DNA of 14,374 bases. It comes from Psychrilyobacter sp. Lineage in GTDB: Bacteria; Fusobacteriota; Fusobacteriia; Fusobacteriales; Fusobacteriaceae. The notes beneath the pieces were generated by a model that was not told the DNA's origin, made no database searches, and saw only the letters and a program-made list of their open reading frames with translations. The DNA lies in contig JAUXGP010000011.1 of NCBI GenBank assembly GCA_030621995.1, positions 1-14,374 of the forward strand, given 5' to 3'. Positions 6,209 through 12,954 of the stretch are shown here, in pieces; positions within the stretch are counted from its first letter, which is position 1; every line of letters begins with the position of its first letter. Position numbers and translations under genes: made by a program.

Positions 6209-7087
6209 CTATCCTAATAACTCTTTTTTTGTGAATGAATATTTTTTCCTGCAGAAATGACACTCTACCTCTAATTCAGGTTTTTCTGTAAATATTTCTT
6301 CCAGTTCTTCCCTTCTTATAGTAATTAATCCCTTGTAAAACTTATCTTTATTACAATTACACTCATAAGAAACCTTTTTTTCTTCGTAGATATTATAATC
6401 TTCAATTAATGCTAAATCCTCTTCCGAATCCATATTTTCATAAATTAAATGAGCTATCCTTTTTAAACTCATCCCGCCGGCCAACAGTTCAGTCATTGGT
6501 CTCATGGCTTTTATCTTAGCCTCTAATTTAGTAATAAAATTATCATTTGCATCCGGTAACAATTGAATCATATATCCCCCGGCATTTTTTACTCTCATAT
6601 CAGGACCTAATGATACTCCTAACACCACTACCGACGATGTTTGCTCCGACGTATAGTAATAATAAGCTATATCTTCTCCAATTTCACCACTAACTATTTG
6701 TGATACCCCTACATATGGTTCTTTTAACCCCATATCTTTTATCACAGTTAACGAGCCTTTCCCTACTAAATCTCCAACCTTAGGTACTTCTCCATCTTTT
6801 AACTCTAAATCAACTTCTGGATTACTCAGATATCCTTTTACATTTCCATTGGCATCTGTAGTAACCAGCATTTGGTTTAATAAACCGTCTGTATTTGTTC
6901 TTAGAGTTAATAAGTCATCTCCCTTTAGAGTTTCACCCATCATAACTGCTCCTGTCAACAATCTTCCAAAAGCTTTGATTGCCGTAGGGCTGCATTTGTG
7001 GATATCCAATGCTTCCTGTACTATATCCTTTGTATCTACTATGAAAAATCTTGCGTTTTTACTCGAACCTCTTAATAATTTCCCCAT
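6209..7087 (-). CDS. hslO: Hsp33 redox-regulated chaperone
   Basis: Hsp33 is a cytoplasmic holdase switched on by oxidation: four zinc-bound cysteines form disulfides, and the protein then unfolds in part and holds aggregating proteins. The 292-residue length is typical. The N-terminal beta domain has the family stretches FGRLLTGAVMMGETLKG (40-56), VKGYLSNP, and GSLTVIKDMGLKEPYVG. The C-terminal zinc-binding switch keeps the C-x-C pair (C243, C245) and the C-x2-C pair (C276, C279). AAAGGAG precedes the ATG at 7087. It is transcribed alone, divergently from the alcohol dehydrogenase gene, from a good sigma-70-type promoter and ends at a strong terminator. In an anaerobe it would serve during oxygen or oxidant exposure. 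The assignment is secure. Confidence 0.96.
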   Translation of the reverse strand: MGKLLRGSSKNARFFIVDTKDIVQEALDIHKCSPTAIKAFGRLLTGAVMMGETLKGDDLLTLRTNTDGLLNQMLVTTDANGNVKGYLSNPEVDLELKDGEVPKVGDLVGKGSLTVIKDMGLKEPYVGVSQIVSGEIGEDIAYYYYTSEQTSSVVVLGVSLGPDMRVKNAGGYMIQLLPDANDNFITKLEAKIKAMRPMTELLAGGMSLKRIAHLIYENMDSEEDLALIEDYNIYEEKKVSYECNCNKDKFYKGLITIRREELEEIFTEKPELEVECHFCRKKYSFTKKELLG

Positions 7088-7190
7088 TTTTATCTCCTTT
7101 TATTAAATCAAAATCAAATTATTTTTTTTACTTTAAACAAATAATTTTAATCCCTAATTTCTCTTATTTTTTTATAATTTTCTAAAGATA

Positions 7191-7219
7191 ATTATATCAG
7201 ATAATATACTTTTTTTCAA
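7191..7219 (-). promoter_or_regulatory. Sigma-70-type promoter of hslO
   Basis: On the minus strand the -35 box TTGAAA (7219-7214) and a perfect -10 box TATAAT (7196-7191) are 17 bases apart. Transcription should start near 7184, leaving a leader of about 97 bases before the hslO ATG. Confidence 0.7.
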
Positions 7220-7427
7220 TCTGACAAATCTTTTGGCTTATATTTTATACGATTTGTTGAGCTTCCAAAAAATAAATAATTTTTTTATTCATCTAAAGCC
7301 TTTTAATACTCCAATTCCTACCTTTTGGTAACTACACCACTAAAAAGTGCCTTCTTTTTTTTTGAATTATTTTAATATATACTAAGTCTATGTAAAAAAC
7401 ATTAAAGAATTTTAGGAGGAAACAAAT
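7220..7427 (+). promoter_or_regulatory. Upstream region of the alcohol dehydrogenase gene
   Basis: The gap between the divergent hslO and alcohol dehydrogenase genes is 340 bp in all and very AT-rich. For the + strand the only -10-like match I see is TATACT (7378-7383), with a run of Ts where the -35 should be, so the promoter is uncertain. A short palindrome TACCTTTTGGTA lies at 7319-7330. A consensus ribosome binding site AGGAGG (7414-7419) precedes the ATG by eight bases. No further gene is apparent. Confidence 0.35.
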
Positions 7428-8600
7428 ATGCAAAGATTTACAATACCAAGAGATTTATATTTCGGAGAAAACGCATTAGCACACTTAAACACAATCAAAG
7501 GAACTAAGGCTTTTATCGTTATCGGTTCAGAGAGATTGGTAGATGATGGAACAGCACCCACAGCTGTTGAATATCTAAAGGAAGCCGGAATAGAGAGTGA
7601 ACTATTCGTAGGAATAGAAAATGACCCTTCAGTAGCTACTGTTATGAAAGGTGTAGAAGCTATGAATAAATTCCAGCCGGATGTAATAATAGGAATCGGC
7701 GGGGGATCACCGATAGACGCAGCTAAAGCTATGTGGATCTTCTATGAGCACCCGACATTTACATTTGAAGAAGCTGCAAAACCATTTAACTTACCGGAAT
7801 TAAGAAATAAGGCTAAGTTCATAGCAGTTCCTACAACAAGTGGTACAGCTACAGAAGTTACATCGTTTGCTGTAATCACAGACAATAAGACCAATATCAA
7901 ATATCCAATCGCAGACTACAACATCACACCGGATGTAGCCATTGTAGATACAAACTTAGTACAAACAATGCCTAAGGGATTGGTTGCAAATACAGGAATG
8001 GATGCACTGACTCATGCACTGGAAGCATATGTTTCAAAAGCTAGAAATCCATTTACAGATGCTTTAGCAATGAAATCCATCGAGATGATTGCAGATACTT
8101 TAATCGATTCTTACAATGGAAAAGATTGTGCTAGAAAAGATATGCATATTGCACAAAATTTAGCAGGAATGGCATTCTCAAACGCTATTCTTGGAATAGT
8201 TCATTCAATGGCTCATAAGACAGGGAAGGTCTTAAATATCACCCATGGATTAGCCAATGCAATCTACCTTTCATATGCTATTGAATTTAATGCAAAGGAT
8301 AAAGTCGGAAAAACGCAATATGCCCATGCAGCTAAAACAATAGGATTAGATGGAAATACTGAAACAGAATTAGTGGAATCATTGGTAAACTTAATCAAAG
8401 AATTCAGAGACCAAATGAATATGCCGCATTCACTCAAAGAATTCGGGATAGAAGAAGAGTTCTTCTTAGCAAACTTAGATGAGATCGCAAGAACATCGGT
8501 AGCAGATCCATGTACAGGTACAAATCCAAGAGATATATCTGTAGAAGAGATGAAAAACTTGTTCAAAGCTGTTTATTACGGTGAAAAGGTAACATTCTAA
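7428..8600 (+). CDS. Iron-containing alcohol dehydrogenase
   Basis: This 390-residue group III (iron-type) alcohol dehydrogenase interconverts aldehydes and alcohols with NAD(P)H in the cytoplasm. The dinucleotide site GGGSPID is at 91-97, followed by the family block PTTSGTATEVTSFAVIT (135-151). The iron ligands are D192 and H196 (MDALTHALEAYVS), H259 and H273 (THGLANA); the catalytic-site H263 is also present. The block TEVTSFAVITDNKTNIKYP resembles the alcohol dehydrogenase half of bifunctional AdhE, but no aldehyde dehydrogenase half is fused here. AGGAGG at ideal spacing and even codon use suggest high expression, as for a fermentative ethanol, propanol or butanol enzyme. The exact substrate is not readable. 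Its last 81 bases recur, shortened, at 10056-10105. Confidence 0.93.
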   Translation: MQRFTIPRDLYFGENALAHLNTIKGTKAFIVIGSERLVDDGTAPTAVEYLKEAGIESELFVGIENDPSVATVMKGVEAMNKFQPDVIIGIGGGSPIDAAKAMWIFYEHPTFTFEEAAKPFNLPELRNKAKFIAVPTTSGTATEVTSFAVITDNKTNIKYPIADYNITPDVAIVDTNLVQTMPKGLVANTGMDALTHALEAYVSKARNPFTDALAMKSIEMIADTLIDSYNGKDCARKDMHIAQNLAGMAFSNAILGIVHSMAHKTGKVLNITHGLANAIYLSYAIEFNAKDKVGKTQYAHAAKTIGLDGNTETELVESLVNLIKEFRDQMNMPHSLKEFGIEEEFFLANLDEIARTSVADPCTGTNPRDISVEEMKNLFKAVYYGEKVTF

Positions 8601-8638
8601 GAACTTTATAGAAAAAAGAGCTGACTATTTAGTAATAT

Positions 8639-8780
8639 AACCCCTTTTAAGTAGACACAATAAAAAAAAGCTACGATATAATAGCTTAAAAGTGTTTACT
8701 TAGGGGGGATTTTTTTGTCTAAAAAATTTAATAAATATAGTAAAGAAACTAAATTAAAAGCTGTTGAAGGAAGAAATTGA
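8639..8780 (+). pseudogene. IS3-family insertion sequence remnant (left end and start of orfA)
   Basis: After a purine-rich GGGGGG ribosome binding site (8703-8708), a TTG at 8715 opens a frame reading MSKKFNKYSKETKLKAVEG, the typical N-terminus of IS3-family OrfA transposase, where a helix-turn-helix normally follows. It breaks off after 21 residues at a TGA (8778-8780). Upstream, CCCCTTTTAAGTAGACAC resembles the terminal region of IS3-type elements, so the left end probably lies near 8639, though its exact border is not certain. No OrfB and no right end are found in the window; the next sequence is the ykvI terminator. This is a dead fragment that marks past insertion and deletion. Confidence 0.65.
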
Positions 8781-8786
8781 GAATAA

Positions 8787-8826
8787 AATAAGCGGTAGAT
8801 AAGGTTATCCTTATCTGCCGCTTATT
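8787..8826. terminator. Intrinsic terminator of the ykvI-like gene, probably bidirectional
   Basis: An 18-bp stem (8787-8804 with 8809-8826, one G-T wobble) with loop TTAT contains AGATAAGG and CCTTATCT. It begins at the stop codon of the minus-strand transporter. Minus-strand transcripts run into TTATTTTATTC; + strand transcripts from the alcohol dehydrogenase side meet ACTTTTTATT. Confidence 0.8.
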
Positions 8827-9919
8827 ACTTTTTATTAAAAAATCTTACTCGTACATCTTTAATAATAATTCCTATTAACACTAATGATCCGGCATATCCC
8901 ACAGTGGGATAAATTATATTAACGAGTTTGGCAAATGGTAGTATATTTCCTCCGAAGTATCCTGCTGCACCCAATAAAAGTGTTAAAACTGTGTACTTAT
9001 TTGTTTTTTCCTCTGAGAAACGTGCTACAACTGTCCACAGTAAAGACGTTGAAGATGTATAAATACCTAAGAAAATTATTGCTGCGAAAATAGTTTTACA
9101 GATGGGTGATACACTAGCTGCTAATGTCAAAATGGGAATCGCAGCTACATTTACTGTTGTAATATTACTTAAAAGTGCTAGTGATACCAAAACTAATGCC
9201 CCAACAAATAATACTGATCCAAGAACTGATGCTGATACTACTTCCCTTTTATTCTTAAGTAATTGTCCTAGTGATGGTATAAAACTTGCTAATCCAAGAA
9301 CATTTACTCCAACATATAAAATACTCGACCTCCACCAACTTGAAGATACCCTATACATTTCTAAAGATCCCACTACAGCATCACCTTCTGCGATTCCTGT
9401 TGGATTTTTGAAGATAGCCGCAATGGCAACAAATATTGTTAAAATAATAATCCCAGGTCCAAGAATACCAACGACATCAATAAGTTTATTTAGACCTAAA
9501 AGTATTGTCCCGGTAGCTAATGCAGCCATTATGCCACTACCTATAAATACTGGTATACCATAGCTCTGATTTAGTGTAGCTCCAGCTCCTGATAACATAA
9601 TCGCAAATACAGCAATAATAAAAATTATTGTATACCAACTCAATCCAGTACCAACCCATTTTCCTAGATAGTACTTAAAGACACCCTCATTTTTGACAAT
9701 TCCAGTTTCCATACCAAGCTTCATAAATGTATGAGCTAAATATACAAACAATACTAAGGTAATTGCTGAACCAAATACCCCCATCAACCCATACGCTGAA
9801 AAGAATTGCATCGCCTCCTGACCTGTGGCAAATCCTGAACCAATAAGTAATGCTATAAATGCACCTGCAACTTTAATTACAGTTACAATATCTATTGATT
9901 TTATTGTGTTATTAGTCAT
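8825..9919 (-). CDS. YkvI-family membrane transporter (LeuT-fold-like)
   Basis: This 364-residue protein has about ten hydrophobic membrane segments and belongs to the YkvI family (COG3949), a branch of the amino acid/polyamine/organocation transporter fold. The first helix carries the broken-helix motif AFIALLIGSGFATGQEAMQFF (starting at residue 20), where GSGFATGQE is the likely substrate and ion site. Later landmarks are LSGAGATLNQSYG and IYTSSTSLLWTVVARF. The substrate is unknown; an amino acid or other small amine is the usual guess. I chose the ATG at 9919 (MTNNTIKSIDIV) because GGAG lies nine bases upstream; the start at 9985 would add 22 polar residues with no binding site. It is monocistronic and lies between two copies of the adh 3' end, so it may have been moved here. 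Confidence 0.8.
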   Translation of the reverse strand: MTNNTIKSIDIVTVIKVAGAFIALLIGSGFATGQEAMQFFSAYGLMGVFGSAITLVLFVYLAHTFMKLGMETGIVKNEGVFKYYLGKWVGTGLSWYTIIFIIAVFAIMLSGAGATLNQSYGIPVFIGSGIMAALATGTILLGLNKLIDVVGILGPGIIILTIFVAIAAIFKNPTGIAEGDAVVGSLEMYRVSSSWWRSSILYVGVNVLGLASFIPSLGQLLKNKREVVSASVLGSVLFVGALVLVSLALLSNITTVNVAAIPILTLAASVSPICKTIFAAIIFLGIYTSSTSLLWTVVARFSEEKTNKYTVLTLLLGAAGYFGGNILPFAKLVNIIYPTVGYAGSLVLIGIIIKDVRVRFFNKK

Positions 9920-10015
9920 AATAGTGCTCTCCTTTTTATATAAATATTTTATTTGATTAACCGAAGTAAATGCTTCATATTTCATTTATACTGTCAAAAT
10001 TCACCTCTTTTTTCA

Positions 10016-10044
10016 ATTATACAACTTTTAAAAAGCAAATCCAA
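10016..10044 (-). promoter_or_regulatory. Promoter candidate of the ykvI-like gene
   Basis: On the minus strand a perfect -10 TATAAT (10021-10016) lies 17 bases from a weak -35 TTGGAT (10044-10039). Transcription would begin about 90 bases before the ATG at 9919. A consensus TTGACA also occurs at 9997-9992 but has no suitable -10 behind it. Confidence 0.5.
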
Positions 10045-10055
10045 GGTTAATTAGA

Positions 10056-10105
10056 ACAAATCCAAGAAATATATCTGTAGAAGAGATGAAAAAGTAACAT
10101 TCTAA
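10056..10105 (+). pseudogene. Relic of the alcohol dehydrogenase gene 3' end
   Basis: These 50 bases repeat the end of the alcohol dehydrogenase gene (8520-8600), including its TAA stop, with a single substitution (G at 8532, A at 10068) and one 31-base deletion. The deletion equals the distance between two TGAAAA words in the intact gene (8551 and 8582), as expected from slippage between short direct repeats. Bases 10056-10093 match 8520-8557 and 10094-10105 match 8589-8600. Sequence on either side is unrelated to adh. It shows that a second copy, or a copied end, of adh once lay here. Confidence 0.9.
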
Positions 10106-10148
10106 TTTTATTCTATAAATAATCTAAACTTTAGAAAACTTAGACTGA

Positions 10149-10173
10149 GAGGATGACAATAAACGTTATCCTC
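10149..10173. terminator. Hairpin downstream of the adh relic, possible old terminator
   Basis: GAGGATGAC (10149-10157) pairs with GTTATCCTC (10165-10173) with one G-T wobble. Only a short T-poor tail follows on the + strand, so termination would be weak. ATAAACG (10159-10165) can alternatively pair with CGTTTAT (10181-10187). It lies about 43 bases after the relic stop codon, where the terminator of an adh copy would be expected. Confidence 0.4.
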
Positions 10174-10229
10174 TTAACCTCGTTTATCAAAACTAAAAGT
10201 TTCTTAAAAAAATATGTCGTTAATCAATA

Positions 10230-10267
10230 AAAAAACTGCTCTCAATTATCTTTGAGAGCAGTTTTTT
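10230..10267 (-). terminator. Intrinsic terminator of the HxlR-family gene
   Basis: A perfect stem of CTGCTCTCAA (10236-10245) with TTGAGAGCAG (10252-10261), extended by A6/T6, directly follows the stop of the HxlR gene. The T-run is present on both strands, so it can also stop transcription coming from the left. Confidence 0.88.
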
Positions 10268-10611
10268 TATCTTGAATTTAGATAATCTTTGCCCCATTTA
10301 TCCATCTCCTCCAGAATTGGAATAAGTTTTCCCCCTAATTCTGTCAGTGAATATTCCACCATTGGAGGAACTTGTGGATACACTTTCCTGCTCAGCAACT
10401 TATTATTTTCCAAATCTCTCAGCTGCTGAGTCAGCATCTTTTGAGTTATCCCCGGAATACGTCTTTTAAATTCATTGAACCTTATGGTTCCATAGTTCCC
10501 CAAATTCCATAAAATAAGTGCTTTCCATTTCCCACTTATTATTTCAAGGGTAAGTTCTATCTCACACTTATAATTACTACAACTTATCTTATTCAATCTA
10601 TCTTCCGGCAT
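10267..10611 (-). CDS. HxlR-family winged-helix transcription regulator
   Basis: This 114-residue protein is a MarR-like winged-helix regulator of the HxlR/YodB family, which act as dimers and often sense electrophiles, oxidants or aldehydes. The family pattern is clear: C16 followed by [19 protein letters not shown] (19-37), [25 protein letters not shown] (44-68) as the recognition region, then a wing with [16 protein letters not shown] (78-93). C11 and C16 lie at the N-terminus where redox-active cysteines sit in HypR/YodB-type members. GAGGAG precedes the ATG. It follows the GT2 gene by 52 bp, but a 9-bp inverted repeat in that gap suggests it controls itself. No obvious target enzyme is next to it; the nearest candidates are the transporter or dehydrogenase further left. 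Confidence 0.92.
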   Translation of the reverse strand: MPEDRLNKISCSNYKCEIELTLEIISGKWKALILWNLGNYGTIRFNEFKRRIPGITQKMLTQQLRDLENNKLLSRKVYPQVPPMVEYSLTELGGKLIPILEEMDKWGKDYLNSR

Positions 10612-10628
10612 ACTGTACTCCTCTTAGT

Positions 10629-10656
10629 TTTAAGTTTCAAATTTCAAAAACTTAAA
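10629..10656. promoter_or_regulatory. Palindromic candidate operator of the HxlR-family regulator
   Basis: TTTAAGTTT (10629-10637) and AAACTTAAA (10648-10656) form a perfect 9-bp inverted repeat with a 10-base spacer, so the half-site centres are 19 bases apart, near two helical turns. It lies 18 bases upstream of the HxlR start codon. Neither strand has a T-run, so a terminator is unlikely. Confidence 0.5.
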
Positions 10657-10663
10657 TATTTTA

Positions 10664-11680
10664 TTATCTTACCATCTGCTTTATCCTGACAGCACTCTTT
10701 AACTTCATATATGTAAAGAAACTCTTAGGGTTATGGTTGGCAAATTCACTTTTTTTATAATCTACATAGGCCCCATTATATACACAGACCCTAAAATATT
10801 GCTCCGCTATCTCTCTATTAAAAATTTCTGCCTTATATCTTCCGGTAGAATTGTTTGCAGTTATTAATTTATTCAGCCATCTTTCAACACTTCTTTTAGT
10901 ATACTGAAAATGTTTTAAAGTAGAAGAGAGAGCTATTTCTGCATGGATATCCAGTTCTTCCTCACTATATTCAACCCCTAAATAATCCAATCCCAGGATA
11001 TATATTTTTTTCATTACCCTTATCCTGTCACTCATCCTTTTTAGCGCCTGATTGGTTATACTGCTGGAAACTATCCTGTATCTCAATAATTTTTTCGAAA
11101 TATTTACGATTTTATGGTCTTTGGCTATCTCCATCCATAATCCATAATCTTCTGTAGCCTTATATTCATCCCTGTATCTATAATTATTTTCCAGTAATAC
11201 ATTCTTTCTCATTATTACAGCTGGATGCATTATCGGGCTTTCAAATAGGAGTTTGCATCTGATTTCACTGTATCTTGTGGGAAAATCTGTTGGTTTTTTT
11301 ATCATGGGTTTATTGGACAAAAACATCATCCCATTGGATCCTGCCACTGCCACATCATCATTATTTTCCATAAAATTTACCTGGGTTTCTATCCTGTCTT
11401 TTTCTGCTATATCATCAGCATCCATCCTGACAATATATTTCCCGTGAGCTATCTCTATCCCTTTATTCAGAGTCTTTATAAGTCCTATATTCTCAGTATT
11501 ATGAACTAATTTTATCCTTTCATCTTCATAGGACTCAATTATATTTACACTTGAATCTGTAGACCCGTCATTTATTATCAAAAACTCAAATTCCTCATAA
11601 GTTTGATCTAAAATACTATCCATTGTTTCCCTTAAAAATTCACTTGCATTATATACAGGCATCAATACTGTTACCATCAT
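10664..11680 (-). CDS. Family 2 glycosyltransferase
   Basis: This 338-residue GT-A fold enzyme transfers a sugar from a nucleotide-sugar donor, probably onto a lipid-linked polysaccharide unit at the inner face of the membrane. The N-terminus has the usual MPVYNAS, then NDGSTD (37-42) in the nucleotide site, the metal-binding MDADD (86-90), and TED (176-178) in KATEDYGLWME, the catalytic-base region. The basic C-terminal tail may touch the membrane. Three start codons stand close together (GTG 11683, ATG 11680, ATG 11677); the AGGAGG spacing of eight bases favours 11680. Its ribosome binding site adjoins the stop of the GT4 gene, so the two are coupled. Donor and acceptor sugars cannot be read. 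Confidence 0.92.
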   Translation of the reverse strand: MMVTVLMPVYNASEFLRETMDSILDQTYEEFEFLIINDGSTDSSVNIIESYEDERIKLVHNTENIGLIKTLNKGIEIAHGKYIVRMDADDIAEKDRIETQVNFMENNDDVAVAGSNGMMFLSNKPMIKKPTDFPTRYSEIRCKLLFESPIMHPAVIMRKNVLLENNYRYRDEYKATEDYGLWMEIAKDHKIVNISKKLLRYRIVSSSITNQALKRMSDRIRVMKKIYILGLDYLGVEYSEEELDIHAEIALSSTLKHFQYTKRSVERWLNKLITANNSTGRYKAEIFNREIAEQYFRVCVYNGAYVDYKKSEFANHNPKSFFTYMKLKSAVRIKQMVR

Positions 11681-11694
11681 CACAATCTCCTCCT

Positions 11695-12777
11695 TTATAA
11701 TCTATCAAATAACTCTTCGTATTTTTTTACCGATCCCATCACACTAAATTTTTCTACGGTCTCATAAGAATTCTTTATTAGATTTCCCTTTAAATCCCTG
11801 TCATCTAAGAGGAGAACCATCAATCTGGCCATCTCCCTATAATCTCCTACATCACAAAGTAATCCTGTCTTCCCATCTAAGATTACATCTTTTGGTCTGG
11901 CCATGGATTTTGTAGAGATCACAGGGATCTTGCAAGCCATAGCCTCTACCAATACCATCCCAAATCCTTCGGTTTTTGAAGACAATAAAAAACCGTCACA
12001 TCTGGATATATATTTAAATGGATTTATCTGGTGCCCTATAAAATCAACCCGATCTCCTAATTTTAAATTTTTAACCAGTTCACGATGTTTTTCTTCCTCA
12101 GGCCCCTCTCCGATTATAAGCAGTTTTACATTTTCATCCTTTATTTCATTCAAAGCACGTATCATAACATCTTGAGTTTTTTCCCACGATAACCTTCCTA
12201 TTGTGGTAAAAACTTTATGATTTCCATCCAGCCACCTGTGGGAAATTCCTTCCTTGGACATCTTTATCATATTTTCATCTACTACAGGATTGTTTATTAT
12301 CTCAATTTTATCCTCTCTTAATTTTACCCCAGATATTTCCATAGTCAAGTCGATACTTCCACGGTTTATCCCCACAACCTTATCTGCCATGGGATAAAAC
12401 CATTTAATTATTTTTTTTCTGATTGCAGTCCTGTCTATAGCATGGAGGGAAAATATTACCTTGGTTTTCATCCTGAATATTTTTTTAGCCAATAGGATAG
12501 TCAGGTTATTTATACAGCCTCCGGCTATCATAATATCCGGCTTTTCCCTTTTCATAACCCTCATAGATTCAAATACACCCTCTCGAGCCCTGTTTTTATC
12601 CAGGTTTATCCTCCTTACCTTATCCTTCAGATGAAATGTCGACCTATTATTGACATTCAAGAGTAGCACTTCATATTTTTCTAAATCCAGGTTATTTAAT
12701 ATATTTACAAAAACTCTCTCAATTCCTCCATTTAAAAATATAGAATAATAAAATAAGATTTTTTTCTTCTTTTTCAT
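11695..12777 (-). CDS. Family 4 glycosyltransferase
   Basis: This 360-residue GT-B fold retaining glycosyltransferase has the acceptor-side glycine motif GGIERVF (17-23), the donor-domain entry IGRLSWEK (193-200), IGEGPEEE (222-229), and the E-x7-E pair E270/E278 in EGFGMVLVEAM. It follows the pattern of enzymes that add hexoses or N-acetylhexosamines in lipopolysaccharide, O-antigen or capsule synthesis, working in the cytoplasm at the membrane. AAAGGAG precedes the ATG. It is followed by the GT2 gene with only a few bases between, and preceded by a flippase gene after a 177-bp hairpin-rich spacer. The sugar is unknown. Confidence 0.92.
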   Translation of the reverse strand: MKKKKKILFYYSIFLNGGIERVFVNILNNLDLEKYEVLLLNVNNRSTFHLKDKVRRINLDKNRAREGVFESMRVMKREKPDIMIAGGCINNLTILLAKKIFRMKTKVIFSLHAIDRTAIRKKIIKWFYPMADKVVGINRGSIDLTMEISGVKLREDKIEIINNPVVDENMIKMSKEGISHRWLDGNHKVFTTIGRLSWEKTQDVMIRALNEIKDENVKLLIIGEGPEEEKHRELVKNLKLGDRVDFIGHQINPFKYISRCDGFLLSSKTEGFGMVLVEAMACKIPVISTKSMARPKDVILDGKTGLLCDVGDYREMARLMVLLLDDRDLKGNLIKNSYETVEKFSVMGSVKKYEELFDRL

Positions 12778-12789
12778 AACTTTCTCCTT

Positions 12790-12925
12790 TTTTTTGACTC
12801 CTCCTTCTTATGGTTTCTCTCATATAAAAGAAACCAAAGCTAGATAATCTCGCTATAGTTTTCTCTTTGACATCGTAAATTTCTTATAACTAAAAGAAAT
12901 TTTCGTACTCGTCAATCGAGAAAAC
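12790..12925. repeat. Hairpin-rich spacer, possible dispersed repeat element
   Basis: The gap between the flippase and GT4 genes (12778-12954) holds several inverted repeats: GGTTTCT with AGAAACC (12812-12835), AAATTTCTT with AAGAAATTT (12877-12902), and CTCG with CGAG (12908-12920). On the minus strand one frame stays open from near 12887 into the GT4 start, reading KEKTIARLSSFGFFYMRET, but it has no start codon with a binding site and is out of frame with GT4. I believe similar phrases occur as repeats in related genomes but cannot confirm it here. Confidence 0.4.
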
Positions 12926-12954
12926 GACAACAGGGAAGGAGTTAAGTTCTGTGA

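Noticed and set aside
9102..9563. Long open frame on the + strand inside the ykvI-like gene
   Set aside because: It is antisense to a well-supported membrane protein, has no ribosome binding site and resembles no family.
9920..9985. 22-residue N-terminal extension of the ykvI-like protein
   Set aside because: Polar and without a binding site; GGAG fits the ATG at 9919.
9992..9997. TTGACA as -35 box of the ykvI-like gene
   Set aside because: No acceptable -10 sequence is found 16 to 18 bases downstream on the minus strand.
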